64,000 nt of DNA. It comes from Litoditis marina. Its lineage: Eukaryota > Nematoda > Chromadorea > Rhabditida > Rhabditidae. Of the stretch, positions 45,301 to 55,473 are shown piece by piece. Within the stretch, counting starts at the first letter, position 1; each line of letters begins with the position of its first letter. The stretch lies in the NCBI GenBank assembly GCA_964036275.1, contig OZ038434.1, forward strand, positions 37,533,279-37,597,278, read 5' to 3'. The position numbers and the translations under genes are program-made. Under the pieces are notes generated by a model that did not search any database, was not told where the DNA came from, and saw nothing but the letters and a program-made list of their open reading frames with translations.

Positions 45301-48300
45301 GACTGCTACTTCGTTCTATTATTGTCTACTGATTTTGAAGAGAGAAAAAGTCATCGTTCGGAGAGTGATTATGTTCCTGAAAATTGGTTATGGTGAGTCC
45401 GGTGGAAATTTTGGAATCATGCAAAAAGTTGCTTAAACGCTTGAGCTTAGAGTAACCATCCCGAGATTAGCTCAAAAACATCTAACCAAACCAGATAGAG
45501 GGGAAACCGCACTCATTTTTAAAGCTGAAAGTATGTACCCAGTTTAAGTTTAAGCCGCAACAGGCAAAGTAGGCAGAAATGGAAATAGGTGTTTAGTGAC
45601 TCAAGTATAAAGATACTTTTTCAGGTGATACCACTATATCCATAGTTGTTTTCAACATCATGCCTTATATTCTTCTACGTTCCGGTCATATATACTGGTT
45701 TTCCATGGTTTACTCGTGGTTTTGAATCAGTACAGTACCACTGACTGATGTACTGTTACTATGAGGTTTGTACTTTAGTCATATCTGTATCTTCGCCACC
45801 TGGTAAGAGATCCTCTGCAATAAATGTATATTTATGAAATTGAGCCATAACTATTTAAATCCATGTAGCATCAAATTAGTTTCCAGGTAACAATTATCAT
45901 ATTTGCGTATAACATTCCGACAAGTGAGAGACGCAGAGACATTTCCATAGAGGGGCTATTCTCGAGTGTTTTTCATTATCACTAGCGCTCTCTAACTGAC
46001 ATACATCTCTGTGTGAGGTAACTAAAAAGAGTACAAGGTTAACAGTTAGATGTTTAGACCAGCGAAACAAACTCAAAAAAGTTAGAAATGAAAGTCCCAT
46101 AGATTTTTGAATGTATCAATGGAAAATGTGAGCGAAACATCAAAAAAAAAACAAGCAATGAATAAGTTGTTGGTTTTGATTGATTTATTTACATGCAAGC
46201 ATGTGATATACAAGAGGAGAAACCAAAAATGACAGTAGGATACAAACACTCAAAAGCGGAAAAAAGTGTCAGAAATCAAACATCATTCGGTCATCACAGT
46301 AAATGAAAGTAAACAGTATGACAATACGGATAAAACAAATCACACAGGGAACAATTTGGGCCAATCTCACAGGATTAACAAAAAACACAGTAGAAGTCTT
46401 ATTCAAATGCATTCACTTAAAGTGCTTTTTTGCGGCAGATAATGACATCGGTATTTTGGATTTCTTGCTCAATTTCAAGTACTTGGATCCAGCCCGTACT
46501 GTGAAAAACTTCGCACGTTGGCTAGTTTTTGGAGTTGGGAAACTGAATTTCGCTCTAGAACCTCTAGTACGTGAAGGTTTGAACGTAAAGAAATCTGATG
46601 CACTCAATCCACACTGACTAGTTATGATTTTATGAATCATAATGACATCTGTAGTATTTCTTCTAGATTCTAAAGTGACCAAGTTTAGTTTCCTGTTTCT
46701 AAATGCAGAACTCGGGATTTTACAATACGTATAGCCACCCAGACGGAAAAACAACTTTCTAGTGAAGTCGTTTTGAACTGATTCAAGTTTCTTAACAAAC
46801 CCGCTATCTGAGTTAAACACAGTAGTACCGAATTCAACCATTGGTCGGACATAAGTTTTATACGCTTTTAGCCAAACATTACCATTTCGAGTTTTCAAAA
46901 CTTTGAAAAGATTGTATGTTCGATGCTTTGCGGACTTGATGATATATTTCACATGATCTTTGAATGAAAGGTTTCGATTTAACAAAAACCCGAGATCTCG
47001 AACATTTTGATCTACTTTTCTGAGATTTATTCCGTTCATTTCGTAGGTTTGACGCGGGTTTTTGGTGCCTAAATGCAGGACACTTGTTTTTTCTACTGAT
47101 AGTGGAAGACCCCAATCTACAGACCATTTATACATCCTATCTAGGCATTTCTGCAAATCCTCATTACTTTCGCCATTACTGAAAGATTTGAAAACTTTTG
47201 TATCATCAGCAAAAACTTTACAGCGTATAACTGGAGATTTAGTCAGAATACTAGGTAGTTCAAACGTAAATATGTTGAAAAGAATCGGGGAGAGAGCACT
47301 ACCTTGTGGAACTCCACTAGTGATTTCACGTGAACTAGAAAAACTCGAATTAATTCTCACGGCAAACGTGCGTTTCCTCAGATATTCTTTAATCCATGAT
47401 ACAATAGTATAATGGAATCCAAGTTTTTCAAGTTTATTCAGCAACAGTCTGTGTGAAACTCGGTCGAACGCTTTCGAGAAATCGAAATATACTACATCCA
47501 CAGATTCTTTCTTATCTAAAGAAAGGGTCCATTCATTAACACATTCTAGCATCTGTGTTTCCACAGATTTACCTTTCTTGAAACCGTGTTGATGAGGAGA
47601 TAAAATATTATTCTCATTCAGATGTATTATCATTACGCGCTTTAATATTTTTTCGAACAGTCTGGCAAATATTGACGTAATGCTAACTGGTCTGTAGTTA
47701 CTTAGGTTGGAAAATGGGGGTTTCTTTGGTAGAGGAGTGACCAGAGAATGTTTCCATCGTTCCGGTACCTCCCCTTTCCACAGACTTAAATTGAAAATTT
47801 ATTCTAGGGGGCCACCAATTTCAACAGTTAAATGTTTGATGTATTTAAATGGAATACCGTCCGGAGTTTGAGAAAATGACATGGGCCATAAACGTAACAA
47901 TTTTTCTATTTCTATTCTATCAAACCGGATCGAGTTTTCCATTTTTACAATATTCGGAACATCAAACGCAGGAATAGGGGCACTATCAGTAGAAAAAACA
48001 CTTTGAAATGTATCTGCCAATAGATTTGCTCGGTCAATATCTGATACACAAACTTTGTAGTTTGGTCCGTTCATACTTGGCATAGTTTTTCCACTTTTCA
48101 AACGTGAATTAACCAACTTATAAACAGTCTGGGAGTTTCCCTTCTCGATAATTCGGTTTTCAATAGATCTATTGAACTTATTCAACGCTTTTGTGAACTT
48201 CAGAGTGTAATCAGTATACTCTTGCCACAAAGTGTTATTTGTCGAGCAATGGGCGCGCTCCCATAGTTCATCTCTATACATACTCATATTTCTCAAATAA

Positions 48301-49748
48301 CTTGGAAGATTAGTGCGATTTGCTACAACCATACGCATAGGTACACACATTTCTATGGTATGGTTTAAAATCGCAATAAACATCTCGTACATTTGGTCAA
48401 TGGAGCAAGCTGTGGAAAACGAACCAATCCAATCTACACCAGCTAGGTACCCACGTATAATACCGTAATCAGCTTCTTTGAATTCTCTTTTCCAGACAAG
48501 TTTCTCAGGCTGACGCGTAACTTCCATATCAAAATGAATGGTTACAGTATAAGGCAATTATAGCAATTTGAGTTTATACTGATTTACAACTTTTTTATAT
48601 TGAAGATGCAGTTATAAAGATGATGTTTGTATAATGATGGTGTAATTGTGGCGGAAAATAGTGACCTAGCGTGTATGTATGACATGAAAAAAGCGAATAT
48701 ACCTTCTGCACAGTTTAACTCTCGGATAAATTCCACCAGAAGAGACAATAGTGACATATACAGTTCTCAAAATATTCTTAATAAAAAACGTCGACTAGAA
48801 ACTTCAAATTTCACCCGTAGTTCACGTATGTGTGAAACTGAGTGCCGTTTCGGTTTTTGTGCCGTTTCAAGAATATGATTGTATTTAGTGCCAACTCCAA
48901 CATCAGCACCGTTTGGCGCAAGCACATCACCGGGGTCCCCGTTCGGAGCAGACAGCTGAGGAGAGAAACGATAATGGACTACTATGCCAGCAGGTAATTA
49001 TACATTTCAACTTGCTTAATAGGCATATCAATTTTATTCCATTTGTTTCTTATTGCTTGTAAAGCACGGTTTTTACCACAGTATTTGGAGAAAAATAAAA
49101 CTTTTTACCGTATTAAAGAAAGACGAATGACAGATAGATGAAATAAGATGTATTAAATGCATATTTGAAAAGCATTTCATAAATTATGTTTACGATAAAG
49201 CAGATAAAACATAATAGTGAGGTTGAAGTAGGAGCACGTTCTCATGGAAACTATTTATTTTTATTATTGATTGAGTAAAATAGTCATTGTTCTATCCTGC
49301 AGAATCTCAAGTATGCCTGCTGGTACATAATAACCGTTTTGAAATATGTGACGCCTTCAAATGTTTCACACATAACACGCAGACACTATACGTGTGAATA
49401 CCTCCGTATGGTATGGCGCCATAGTTAACTTCAAACAATATCAATTTTTTCTTATCTCGCATTCAAAATACCTATTACAGGCATAAAATTACACTCAACC
49501 ACCCGGGAGCGCCGGTCTTCACCCTGAGCAACCGCGGAGGCCATGTTCCGGCGGACCTGTTACTGCTAGAATTCGAGGGACGCCACCGCAACCTCCTTAA
49601 CTCACATCATCTGCGATATCGCTACCGCAATTTCCCCATTATTCGTTCCTATTTGCAGTACATGAACTTTGTTGTTGTTGATGTTGATGTCCCAGTTACG
49701 ACTCGAAAATACGAAAATAGTTGGATTCGGATTGATTTTTGGAACTAA
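39331..49748 (+). CDS. Small membrane or secreted protein gene, 3 exons, unknown
   Basis: Proposed exons: 39,331-39,428 (ATG; donor AG|GTATGC), 48,889-48,993 (acceptor GTATTTAG, donor AG|GTAATT) and 49,481-49,748 (acceptor ATTACAG, stop TAA). Together they encode 156 residues. Exon 1 gives a hydrophobic segment (LTLFNILMLVFSVFLQ), a signal anchor or signal peptide, followed by NSNIS with possible N-glycosylation sites. Exon 3 contains LLLLEFEGRHRNLL and ends SWIRIDFWN. AATAAA lies at 49,779. The phases join and the composition is gene-like, but I recognise no family. Exons 2 and 3 are well supported. Linking them to exon 1 across 9.5 kb of repeats is less certain: a GTAATA donor at 39,422 gives the wrong phase, and an in-frame ATG at 48,875 could start a shorter version. 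Confidence 0.5.
39722..40015. repeat. MITE-like element with CGATCGAAC palindromes
   Basis: AGCCGTCCGATCGAACGGCT near the left end and GTTCGATCGAACCGCTACTA near the right end are mutually inverted. Outer TAATCACCAGTAG and TACTAGCCACCAA-like stretches are rough inverted partners. Confidence 0.55.
40086..40108. repeat. GC-rich hairpin
   Basis: CGCGCAGCGC, loop GAA, GCGCTGTGCG: a 10-bp stem with one G-T type mismatch. It is similar in kind to the hairpins at 22,144 and 56,232. Confidence 0.8.
40156..40455. repeat. Tandem duplication of about 160 bp
   Basis: GGGAAAATTCCCAGTTTAA begins each unit (about 40,157 and 40,316). Both continue through AAAATTGTGGAAGACATGTG and AACCCTGGCGGACC with few differences. 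Confidence 0.92.
40600..41200. repeat. Tandem array with TGACGTCA palindromes
   Basis: About five diverged units of 124-131 bp. TGACGTCA occurs at 40,645, 40,673, 40,776, 40,803, 40,906, 41,030, 41,053 and 41,183, usually as a pair per unit, alongside GTATATTAACGATGAAACTT. TGACGTCA is the consensus CRE/ATF-CREB site, so the array is a potential cluster of bZIP sites, though it may simply be satellite DNA. Confidence 0.9.
41302..41830. repeat. 200-bp near-perfect inverted repeat
   Basis: The arms 41,302-41,501 and 41,631-41,830 are reverse complements with about one mismatch (near 41,383), around a 129-base loop (41,502-41,630). Outer ends: ATTCATGAAAAAGTGGGGGC. A transcript would fold into a long double-stranded RNA. 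No coding frame. It may be a young fold-back transposon. Confidence 0.95.
42170..42330. repeat. Tandem repeat of about 58 bp near the right TIR
   Basis: AATTTTTAGCTTTGG followed by GGATGTCTATTTT-like sequence recurs three times (about 42,177, 42,231 and 42,289). Repeats next to the TIR at both ends of the block (compare 34,600-34,960) are common in large DNA transposons. Confidence 0.85.
42740..43075 (-). pseudogene. F-box/FTH-like gene fragment, copy 3
   Basis: The minus strand keeps two broken frames with KNLKAVQIMELDSSEHQTT, related to the copies at 2,990, 8,640 and 62,711. A frameshift separates the halves near 42,900. Confidence 0.3.
44450..45735 (+). pseudogene. Chemoreceptor pseudogenes, copy 3
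   Basis: Two successive receptor starts: upstream exon at 44,455-44,560 with TM2 exon at 44,575-44,688, then upstream exon at 44,880-44,980 (after CTTTCAG; reads MVVFTILNHILLYSGHIYWF) with TM2 exon at 45,000-45,127 (donor GTAAATT) and TM3 exon at 45,259-45,392. A third upstream exon lies at 45,625-45,735. The TM3 exon has lost the segment before TM4, and stops follow the upstream exons. Inverted partner of 655-1,670. Confidence 0.6.
46120..48560 (-). mobile_element. CR1-group non-LTR retrotransposon, 5' truncated
   Basis: The body of the reverse transcriptase frame (46,413-48,557) with a 3' flank of about 290 bases. No LTRs. The 5' endonuclease region is missing apart from its last residues. 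The 3' end was not fixed: there is an A10 run on the plus strand at 46,143-46,152 but no poly-A in the expected orientation. It lies in the proposed long intron of the gene 39,331-49,748. Confidence 0.85.
46413..48557 (-). pseudogene. Reverse transcriptase of non-LTR element, one nonsense codon
   Basis: One frame of about 715 codons, open except for TAA at 47,799-47,801. Upstream of the stop is the linker after the endonuclease. Downstream are the RT motifs: YRPVSITS, FDFSKAFDRVSH (first catalytic Asp), SGVPQGSALSP and FADDTKVF (about residue 447, catalytic DD), followed by a thumb-like region and a basic C-terminus. The palm motifs place it in the CR1/jockey group (like the Sam/Frodo elements described in C. 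elegans). Endonuclease residues are absent, so this copy cannot move on its own. The single stop suggests a fairly recent death. Confidence 0.88.
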
Positions 49749-50077
49749 GTAACGAGCCTATACGGTGTGTAAAATATCAATAAAAAACTGAATAGCTTTT
49801 GTAAAAGTTTCAAACTTTGTGACAAAGATTAAACGTTAATTGTTGTGGACTGAAACGTTGGGTTGGGGGTATTTAAAAACCATTGGCGTTGTTATGGGAA
49901 TTTGTATACCGGGGAGATTGTATGTGTTTAGTTAAAATATGCAGAATAGTATGAATGTGCGGTGTCTAAATAAGACGAGGCTCTAGACTGACTTGATTGA
50001 TGTCTACAGACAGAGCACGAACTACAAAGAATGATATACATTCGTATACAATATTTGACAAATAGTGTTCATCAGGT
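49749..50077. other. 3' region downstream of the small host gene
   Basis: AATAAA at 49,779-49,784 is a good polyadenylation signal for the gene ending at 49,748. Nothing else is seen up to the inverted repeat starting at 50,078. Confidence 0.5.
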
Positions 50078-50203
50078 GTAGGGGTACTGGCCTCGCTCCT
50101 CACAGGGGTTGTAGTAGTAGTTGTAGGACTGAAATGTTGTAAAGTTACTATTGAAAACCAAGTGTGTTTGTAGTTTGATCCCGAAGATCCCGAAGGGAAA
50201 ATT

Positions 50204-50386
50204 TTAGATAACTTGCTTAGAATCCGGTGATGTGGTTTCGAAATAGGCGTGCCACGCCCAGGTACCAGAAAATATAAACAATGATAGTTTACATGATGAC
50301 GCTACCCTTTTTTCGATTGCTTCCTGGTCCAAGTGGCCATAGGGCACAGTTGTGAAATTAGGCAGATATCGTAGTTTGGTCATCAC
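50204..50386 (-). other. Open frame overlapping the polymerase 3' end
   Basis: An overlapping minus-strand frame starting with ATG at about 50,386 contains LPNFTTVPYGHLDQEAIEKR and WAWHAYFETT. A related, degraded reading occurs in the inverted arm (51,268-51,350). Conservation between arms may simply reflect recent duplication. No family recognised. Confidence 0.2.
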
Positions 50387-51195
50387 TGGTTGTAGTCTTT
50401 TCTTGAGAACTTTGGTGGTTTGGTTATTTGACCAATTTTTTTCACAATCATGGCTCGTTCAGTCTCAACAACTCCGGAGTTTTCCTCAGCAACCAGGTCA
50501 CGAACCATGTCTTCCATGACTTGGAAGTTGATATTCTTTGCCGCTTCGGAATCAAGCGTCTGAAATCGGGTTGTTGAACACTTTATAAACTATGAGAAAA
50601 CATGCCAATAGGGATGGTGGAGTTAAACTAACCACTCCTTTGACTTTGCAGACAGTCTTGACATGTACGGTGTCGTTTTCCAGCAAATATGAGTAGACTT
50701 TCGGTGCCATGCTCACAAACTTGGTTATCCGGTAGCCTTCCGGTATTTCCGATGTCGAAAACCCAACCCGGTCCGCACGAAGGTGAGCCAACCTGTCCCG
50801 TTTGCTGTCGTCGTTGAAGAATATGAGAGAATCGGTATCTGAAAATGGAAAATTTATGCTGTGTAATTTTTTGAAATCTATATTCCAACCGTTTTTCCAA
50901 ACTTTTGAACTCACCAACATAAAGAAGATCATCTCCAACACGACTCATTGCCTCCAGTAAACGAAGTCGAGCGTACGCAGTAGTGTAGGCCGCAATCGCA
51001 TCGTTTGTGTATTTCACGGGCTTTCTGTACTCCACGCGTGGTTTGTATGATCAAACAACAGGGGCGAGACGCCTGTAATCTCAATCTTTGTGTCGTTGAT
51101 CAGCTTGCATAGTTTTTCACTGTTCGACAACATGAACTCCGTCACAGTTTTGTCCGGATTCTAGCCGGTTTTGCCCCAGACACTGAAAAGTTCAG
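50383..51195 (-). pseudogene. Maverick/Polinton protein-primed DNA polymerase B, C-terminal part
   Basis: Minus-strand exons: about 51,195-50,915, then 50,838-50,633, then 50,559-50,383 (stop TGA), with phase-consistent GT/AG introns for the last two joins. Motifs in order: WGK-x-G (broken by a stop), then NDAIAAYTTAYARLRLLEAM, then the catalytic motif C YVDTDSLIF split across the first intron, then a C-terminal region with Lys-rich end. This is the palm and thumb of pPolB, which replicates Maverick DNA using a protein primer. A frameshift lies near 51,045. The N-terminal exonuclease and TPR regions are missing, as are capsid, integrase, protease and ATPase genes. It is a dead fragment, but the last two exons are unbroken. 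Confidence 0.85.
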
Positions 51196-51851
51196 TTTTC
51201 TAGTTTTTAGTTTGATTAATTGAGTGAAATTACGTATGGAATTGCTTTCACATGTTGAAAAGAGATTTTTTCACACCCGATTTTACAACTCTGCTCTTTG
51301 GCTACTTGGACCAGGCAGCAATCAGTAAAAGGTTAGCGTCATCATGTAAACTATCATTGTTTATATTACCTGTCTGACGCACGCGTGTGCTAGCTATACG
51401 AAATGGGGGTCCCACTTGCCAAACTCAAAAAAAGAACTTCCAATTAAAGTCATAATGCCCGGTACCTGGGCGTGATACGCTTATTTCAAAACCACACCAC
51501 CGGATTCTCGGCAAGTTATCTAAAAAATTTCTAACTTTGGGATCAAACTACAACAACTCTTGGTTTTCAATTATAACTCTCAACATTTCAGTCCTCCTAC
51601 TACAACCACAACCCCTGTGCGAAGCGAGACCAGCACCCCGACACCTTATAACCATTAATTGTACAATATTGTATATAAATGTATATTATACCAGAACTGT
51701 TCACTTTAGAGTACCCGACTGAATGCATAGTGCTTGGCAAAGCGCGTCTGCGCCTTATTTAGTATGGCGTCGGTAAGCATACATGGGTACGTTGAAGGTC
51801 GGTCGAAAAAATAGTGTTTGGATAGCAGAAAACTTGTTTTCTCTATATCAC

Positions 51852-52220
51852 AGTGAAAACCACAACCGAGAAAACCAGACTTTTCAAGCGATGCAACAGT
51901 TTTGCCCAAAAACTTTCGTTAGAACGTCAATTTTCCTTTACAAAAATCATCATCTCGTCGGTCACCGCTTTTTACGCTCTAGCAACATGTATGACACCGG
52001 TATCGCAATTTCTACCGCTGATGTCCACCTTTTTTTGTACCGTGTAATCTCTTTTACAAAGTTGAAACCTTTTACAACAACTATTCAGCTTTTCCCTGAT
52101 ATTTTACATACCTTATAAGCTTGTTACTCAGTTCCAAAAATCAATTCAAATCCAATTTCAATTGTTTTCCTATATTTCATAACATATTTTGAACCATAAT
52201 ATTTTTATTCAGGTGAGTAC
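51852..52220 (+). pseudogene. Serpentine-receptor-like exon, copy B
   Basis: Duplicate of 19,317-19,690 with the same TTEKTRLFKR start. The frame shortens after the LPLMS phrase because of indels. Confidence 0.3.
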
Positions 52221-52319
52221 AACAACAAAATACATATACATGAATACATAAATTCGAAAATCAAATGGCTCAAGCTCCAACCGTGACGTCCACTTCAATC
52301 AACTCCAGAGGGAGCTTAC

Positions 52320-53125
52320 CCGCCCTACCATCCAAGACGAAGATGGGCAACTCGGGGTAACAAAACTGGACTCCATGCCTAAAATGTTACGCATAAGACG
52401 TTGAAGGGACCGTGTGTCTATAGTGGCGTGAGTTAACAGCGTATACATGGGGACGAAATATGAACAAAACTATATAATTTGGAGAGAGAGACGCGCGCAG
52501 TTCAAACAGTATGATATCAGAGGCATTAATAAAGAACTCTGAATATAGGTAATACATTGTGTAGATAATAATAGTTGTTTCCTCCATCTCGCTCTCTCTC
52601 CCTCCCTCTCTCTCAGCACTTTCTTCAAAGAGAGATGGTCTTTTTATTCAAAACAGATATTCGCTAAGCAAAGAAGTTGAGAAAACGTACCGCTCATTAT
52701 AATAAGCTCCCAGCGTTCCAGGTCGGACGGGACTCGGTTTGTTGCTTAGTCCCTCCACCTTCTGTCTCCACATGCTTGCGGTCGTGCGGACCGTTGCGCT
52801 TCTGAAACGTCATAATGTACGATGTGTACACAACTGCATAATACAAACACTGTGGAAGATTCGGTGGGAATTAAGAAACAGAGAGTGAAACTTGCGGTAA
52901 CATGGCCGGATTACATTATGTTTACTTTACAACTTGACAACTTATGTTCAATTTCTCATTGCTAACTTGCTACAAAAACTTTTGAAATTTACGCATGTCA
53001 GAATTTGCATCGAATTGTTTATAACGGAGAACATCGTTGTGCGTTTGTTTCGAAATTAACAATCAATCCAATAATACTGTTAGTCCACTGCACACTCACA
53101 CATGTTAAACACGGTGAAACTCAAA
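52320..53125. other. Sequence present only in block B
   Basis: Block A joins ACCCGCCCT directly to AAAAACTGCACAAATTTG, whereas block B has about 800 bases between them. There is no obvious target duplication, so a deletion in A is as likely as an insertion in B. It contains an exon-like segment on the minus strand (52,691-52,801), CT-rich low-complexity sequence (52,586-52,620) and otherwise nothing recognisable. Confidence 0.6.
52691..52801 (-). other. Exon-like GC-rich segment, unknown
   Basis: Minus strand, after GACGTTTCAG and before GTACGT. One frame is open throughout (MWRQKVEGLSNKPSPVRPGT) with the donor keeping phase. Another reads KRNGPHDRKHVETEGGG and ends at TAA ten bases before the donor. 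The GC content is well above the surroundings. It is probably an orphan exon of a host gene; no family recognised. Confidence 0.35.
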
Positions 53126-53469
53126 AACGTCCGACTAAAAACTGCACAAATTTGTATTTAATGGCTAATTTCACGCGACTATTCAGTTTAATACTAGTAT
53201 ACTCACCGATCCATGGTTCCTGAAATCCTGAGGACAGTATTCGCGTGGTACAAGCTTCCACGTCCGAATGTTGCGATGATATAGTCGATGAGTAGTGCAG
53301 TTGGCAGGTTGCTGTTTCGTTGAATCATATTCTTGATAGAGATGAGAACCATTCTATAAATGTTCGGTTTTAAATGGTGTGATTTATGTACGATGTAAAA
53401 TTTCCTGTCTCTTATGAGAAAAAGCTGGGTTTATTGTACTGCATCGTTTTGCCTCTCAATATCAACAAA

Positions 53470-53965
53470 TTACCTCGGACACAATAGAACCAATAGAACC
53501 AGCTGAAGGAGAGCAGAAACAGTTTGGTGGCATCGAATTCGGGACCAAATAGAGAAAAACAGAATATTCACGAACGAGGCCAGAATATCAGTGGTATTCT
53601 ACTGACGTTCGCAAGTACCGTTGAAAACCAGTATATATGACCGGAATATAAAAATATATGTATATATGATTCATGTTGTTGAAAATGACCATGGATGTGG
53701 TGAAATGCATTACCTGAAAAAAGTGTCGTTATGTATGGGTCACAAAATGACTGTTTTCACATCTGCCATATCGTGCCATTTATATCAGGCTTTAGAAAAC
53801 CCAATGTAAACCCAATGCATAGTCTCATTTCAATCTCAACTAGGGATTCTACCGTGTTTTCAAGTCAGGATAACTCAACCATTATTCCAGTTTTAGACAC
53901 ACCTCGGACATAATAGAACCAATAGAACCAGCTGAGGAGAGCAGAAACAGTTTGGTAGTGGAGTA
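53470..53965 (-). pseudogene. Chemoreceptor pseudogene exons, block B
   Basis: Duplicate of 20,100-20,625: two TM2-exon remnants on the minus strand, ending at the shared donor, with an internal deletion around the GGTGGCATCGAATTC phrase. Confidence 0.5.
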
Positions 53966-54390
53966 TGACAGTTCTCACATCTGTCCGTTTTTCATGTCTC
54001 ATTACTATTCGTTTACTTTGCTTTGCTAGAATCAGGTCAAATATAAAAAAGTTAACTAGAACAAAGTTATAACACGAATAACTGGATGAACTATAAATAA
54101 TAAATACTATCTAAAGTAAGTTATTGATTAAGTTCAAAGTTACACCGTTTTGGCCTCCGCGCCTCCACCAAAGTACGAAAATAGGTTTGAAGCCCGTAAA
54201 GTTCTAGATAATGAAACTTCAACTCGGTTAATAAAGAAACTAATGAAACTCAATTACATTGTCCAGTCACGGAAGATAATATATTCTTCTAACGCGGACG
54301 AGATCTTCTTGGACGCATGCACTTCGCTGCTTAAGAGTAACATCAAGAACAGGAACCACCGAGGAAATATGATTCACTGAAAACTAGATG

Positions 54391-55473
54391 AATTAGTATA
54401 AAAAACGGGTGTTAAGAAAGTAAGGATTAGTTTCGGATGAGAAGTGTGCAAGAAATATGAAAGAAGTCCAATAAAAATATTTTGAGGAAAAGGCTAATCT
54501 CGCTCGGGTCTGCTGCTACATGTTCGGCCCATAGATGGCTCGCTCGCGAACATGTCGCCTAACTCTCTCTTAATTGCGAACATAACGCGGTCAGAGAGAA
54601 CATAACGCGGTTAGAGAGAACATAACGCGGTTAGAGAGAACACTACGCGAAAGTTTATAATAGTTGAGAACACAGGGCGGTAGAGTTCCATACATTATGA
54701 GAGAATTTACTCAGTTGACATATCTAATGCCATTTCTGGTGTCAGGTTGGATTTATGCTTGGTTACAAGCTCACAAAAAATGGTAACTATTAGAATCATA
54801 TAATATAAAAAACAGTCGGATGTCGGTAATCTAAATTTCTCCCTCATAGTTTCGCCTCAAACTGCAACGAGCCAGTAACCTGAGGCGCAACGAGCCAGTG
54901 ACTTAAGGTTCAGCGACCTATTCTAGGAACCATGGCTTACCTAAGCCTAAGCCTTTTTATTAGGTAAACTAAAGTAAATGTGACAAATATTTAATTCGAA
55001 CAGCATATATGGTTTTCTTCCTTTACACTTTGCACTGATCTGGGCAGGTTTGAATATTTCCCATAACTTCACTGATAACCAATCCTAGCCTAAAAACTGT
55101 TGGCAATACCGCGTTATGTTTTCTAGTACCGCGTTATGTTTCCAAGTTGAGCTTTATGTTCGCTGTTCAGGCTCGCTCTTCTATAATTGATTTTACGATG
55201 GTTGTCTCGCTAATTGCGAACATAAAGCTGATCTCCCATCTCGCTCGGTTTAAAGTTTCAGAAAGCAATGGATACCGAGTTTTTTGTTACCGAAAAGAAA
55301 ACTTCCGACTGCGACTCACAATGATCTAGCTTATACTCTGTTTTTTTTCTCTCAAGAAAATCGAGATTACCCTTTTCCTCAAAATATTTTTATTGGGCTT
55401 CTTTCATATTTTTTGCACACTTCTCATTCAAAACTAATTTTTACTTTCTTAACACCCGTTTTTTATACTAATT
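54391..55473. mobile_element. MITE with 100-bp TIRs, copy B, interrupted
   Basis: Same ends as 21,038-21,377. Its central loop is split by the 730-bp insertion at 54,508-55,237. Confidence 0.82.
54508..55237. mobile_element. Mutator-like non-autonomous insertion
   Basis: Flanked by ATCTCGCTCGG on both sides (54,497-54,507 and 55,238-55,248), present once at the matching place in block A. The ends share an imperfect inverted repeat (GCTGCTACATGTTCG against AGCTTTATGTTCG). Subterminal tandem repeats of AACATAACGCGGT-AGAGAG (about 54,578-54,650), with inverted CCGCGTTATGTT copies on the right (55,110-55,140). A 9-11 bp duplication and subterminal repeats fit the Mutator group. No transposase. 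Confidence 0.8.

Larger units (their letters stand above)
18595..46105. repeat. Segmental duplication, block A
   Basis: Runs collinear with 51,115-64,000 (block B) in the same orientation, beginning at a shared CACTGTTCGA. Between matching stretches, block A alone has the LTR retrotransposon (23,522-28,728), a hAT-like MITE (31,927-32,637), a SINE (33,372-33,566) and the 8.3-kb TIR-bounded block (34,271-42,598). It lacks about 800 bases present in B at 52,320-53,125 and about 236 bases at 57,291-57,526. Its right part (30,550-46,105) is repeated-unit copy 3, inverted to copy 1. Without the insertions it is about 13 kb. Confidence 0.88.
42599..46105 (-). repeat. Large repeated unit, copy 3, right half
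   Basis: Reverse complement of copy 1 positions 3,510-1. It continues 30,550-34,270 beyond the 8.3-kb block. The match stops at the window edge of copy 1, so the true end may lie further right. Confidence 0.88.
50078..51643. repeat. Inverted repeat around a Maverick polymerase fragment
   Basis: 50,078-50,300 (GTAGGGGTACTGGCCTCGCT onward) matches the reverse complement of 51,643-51,430. 50,290-50,345 also matches 51,280-51,345 inverted. The right arm has an extra stretch of about 100 bases (51,360-51,460) absent from the left arm and shared with block A (18,965-19,060). So the 3' part of the polymerase locus was duplicated in inverted orientation beside it. Confidence 0.8.

Noticed and set aside
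46303..47412. Plus-strand frames of 104 and 116 codons
   Set aside because: Antisense to the reverse transcriptase and without family features.
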